Of a stretch of 64,000 bases of DNA, positions 63,879-64,000 are shown piece after piece (the first letter of the stretch is position 1; each line of letters starts with the position of its first letter). The position numbers and the translations under genes were made by a program. This stretch comes from Natronoarchaeum mannanilyticum (GTDB lineage Archaea; Halobacteriota; Halobacteria; Halobacteriales; Natronoarchaeaceae). The notes below the pieces were generated by a model. The model was not told where the DNA came from, searched no databases, and saw nothing but the letters and a program-made list of their open reading frames with translations. The stretch lies in contig NZ_BAAADV010000008.1 in NCBI RefSeq assembly GCF_039522665.1, positions 226,909 through 290,908 on the forward strand, given 5' to 3'.

Positions 63879-64000
63879 TCCGGTTGCCGATCTTCCCGAG
63901 TCGTAGGGACAACCGGTATACGTAACGACGACGAACTGTTCGATGTGCCGTCGGGAACACCATTGAGCGAGTTATCGAGCAAAATAGCGGAAGGAAATAT
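63879..64000. other. Right edge, no assignable gene
   Basis: The last 122 bases hold no start codon with a convincing frame. One plus-strand frame reads DDELFDVPSG near the end, loosely like the DYELFEVPP start of the DgoD proteins, but it has no ATG and ends at the window edge. Confidence 0.3.

Noticed and set aside
1-64000. tRNA, rRNA or CRISPR arrays
   Set aside because: No T-arm-like sequence with a cloverleaf, no rRNA stretch and no regularly spaced repeats were seen on reading; a covariance-model search was not possible.

Overview
The window comes from a haloarchaeon (class Halobacteria), genus unassigned. Proteins are acidic. Exported proteins carry twin-arginine and lipobox signals typical of haloarchaea. 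There are HalOD1 and Htr-type signalling proteins, IS6-type ISH relics and AT-rich archaeal promoters. It is accessory DNA, from a megaplasmid or a chromosomal island. No rRNA, tRNA or CRISPR array was seen.

Layout. (1) 1-10140, minus strand: a compact type IV secretion/conjugation-like operon reading right to left. It holds a VirB2-like pilin candidate, a large exported anchored protein, a Tat lipoprotein, a TrbL/VirB6-like membrane protein, a VirB3-VirB4-like ATPase and a VirD4/TraG-like coupling ATPase cut by the window edge. (2) 10141-17979: AT-rich region with a decayed PAS gene, a dead IS6-type transposase, a lipoprotein, a histidine kinase with an unusual C-terminal jelly-roll-like domain, a HalOD1 protein and a chemotaxis transducer. 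(3) 18200-40474: a beta-mannan (glucomannan) utilization locus with two secreted GH5 enzymes (one with a CBM35-like module), a GH2 beta-mannosidase, an AGE-family epimerase/isomerase, an SGNH esterase, a UxuA-like mannonate dehydratase, two Gfo/Idh/MocA oxidoreductases, a TIM-barrel isomerase, a dipeptide-type ABC importer and an IclR regulator. (4) 41051-43252: a tyrosine recombinase and a second dead IS6-type element. (5) 43303-63878, very GC-rich: a galactoside locus with two GH2 beta-galactosidase-type enzymes (one secreted, with two LamG-like modules), a MalEFGK-type ABC importer, a sugar dehydrogenase (SDR), an SMP-30 lactonase, a DgoD galactonate dehydratase, a divergent DgoD paralogue, another Gfo/Idh plus TIM-barrel pair and a second IclR regulator.

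How it may work together (inference). Secreted enzymes cut polysaccharide outside the cell. The two ABC systems import oligosaccharides, which intracellular GH2 enzymes split. Mannose and galactose would then be oxidised: mannonate by the UxuA-like enzyme, and galactose by SDR, lactonase and DgoD. Both routes give 2-keto-3-deoxy sugar acids. The kinase and aldolase needed after that are not in the window. A repeated 20-bp operator-like sequence, TTACA-NN-AGTA-NNNN-TGTAA, occurs in intergenic DNA of both sugar loci and suggests a shared regulator.
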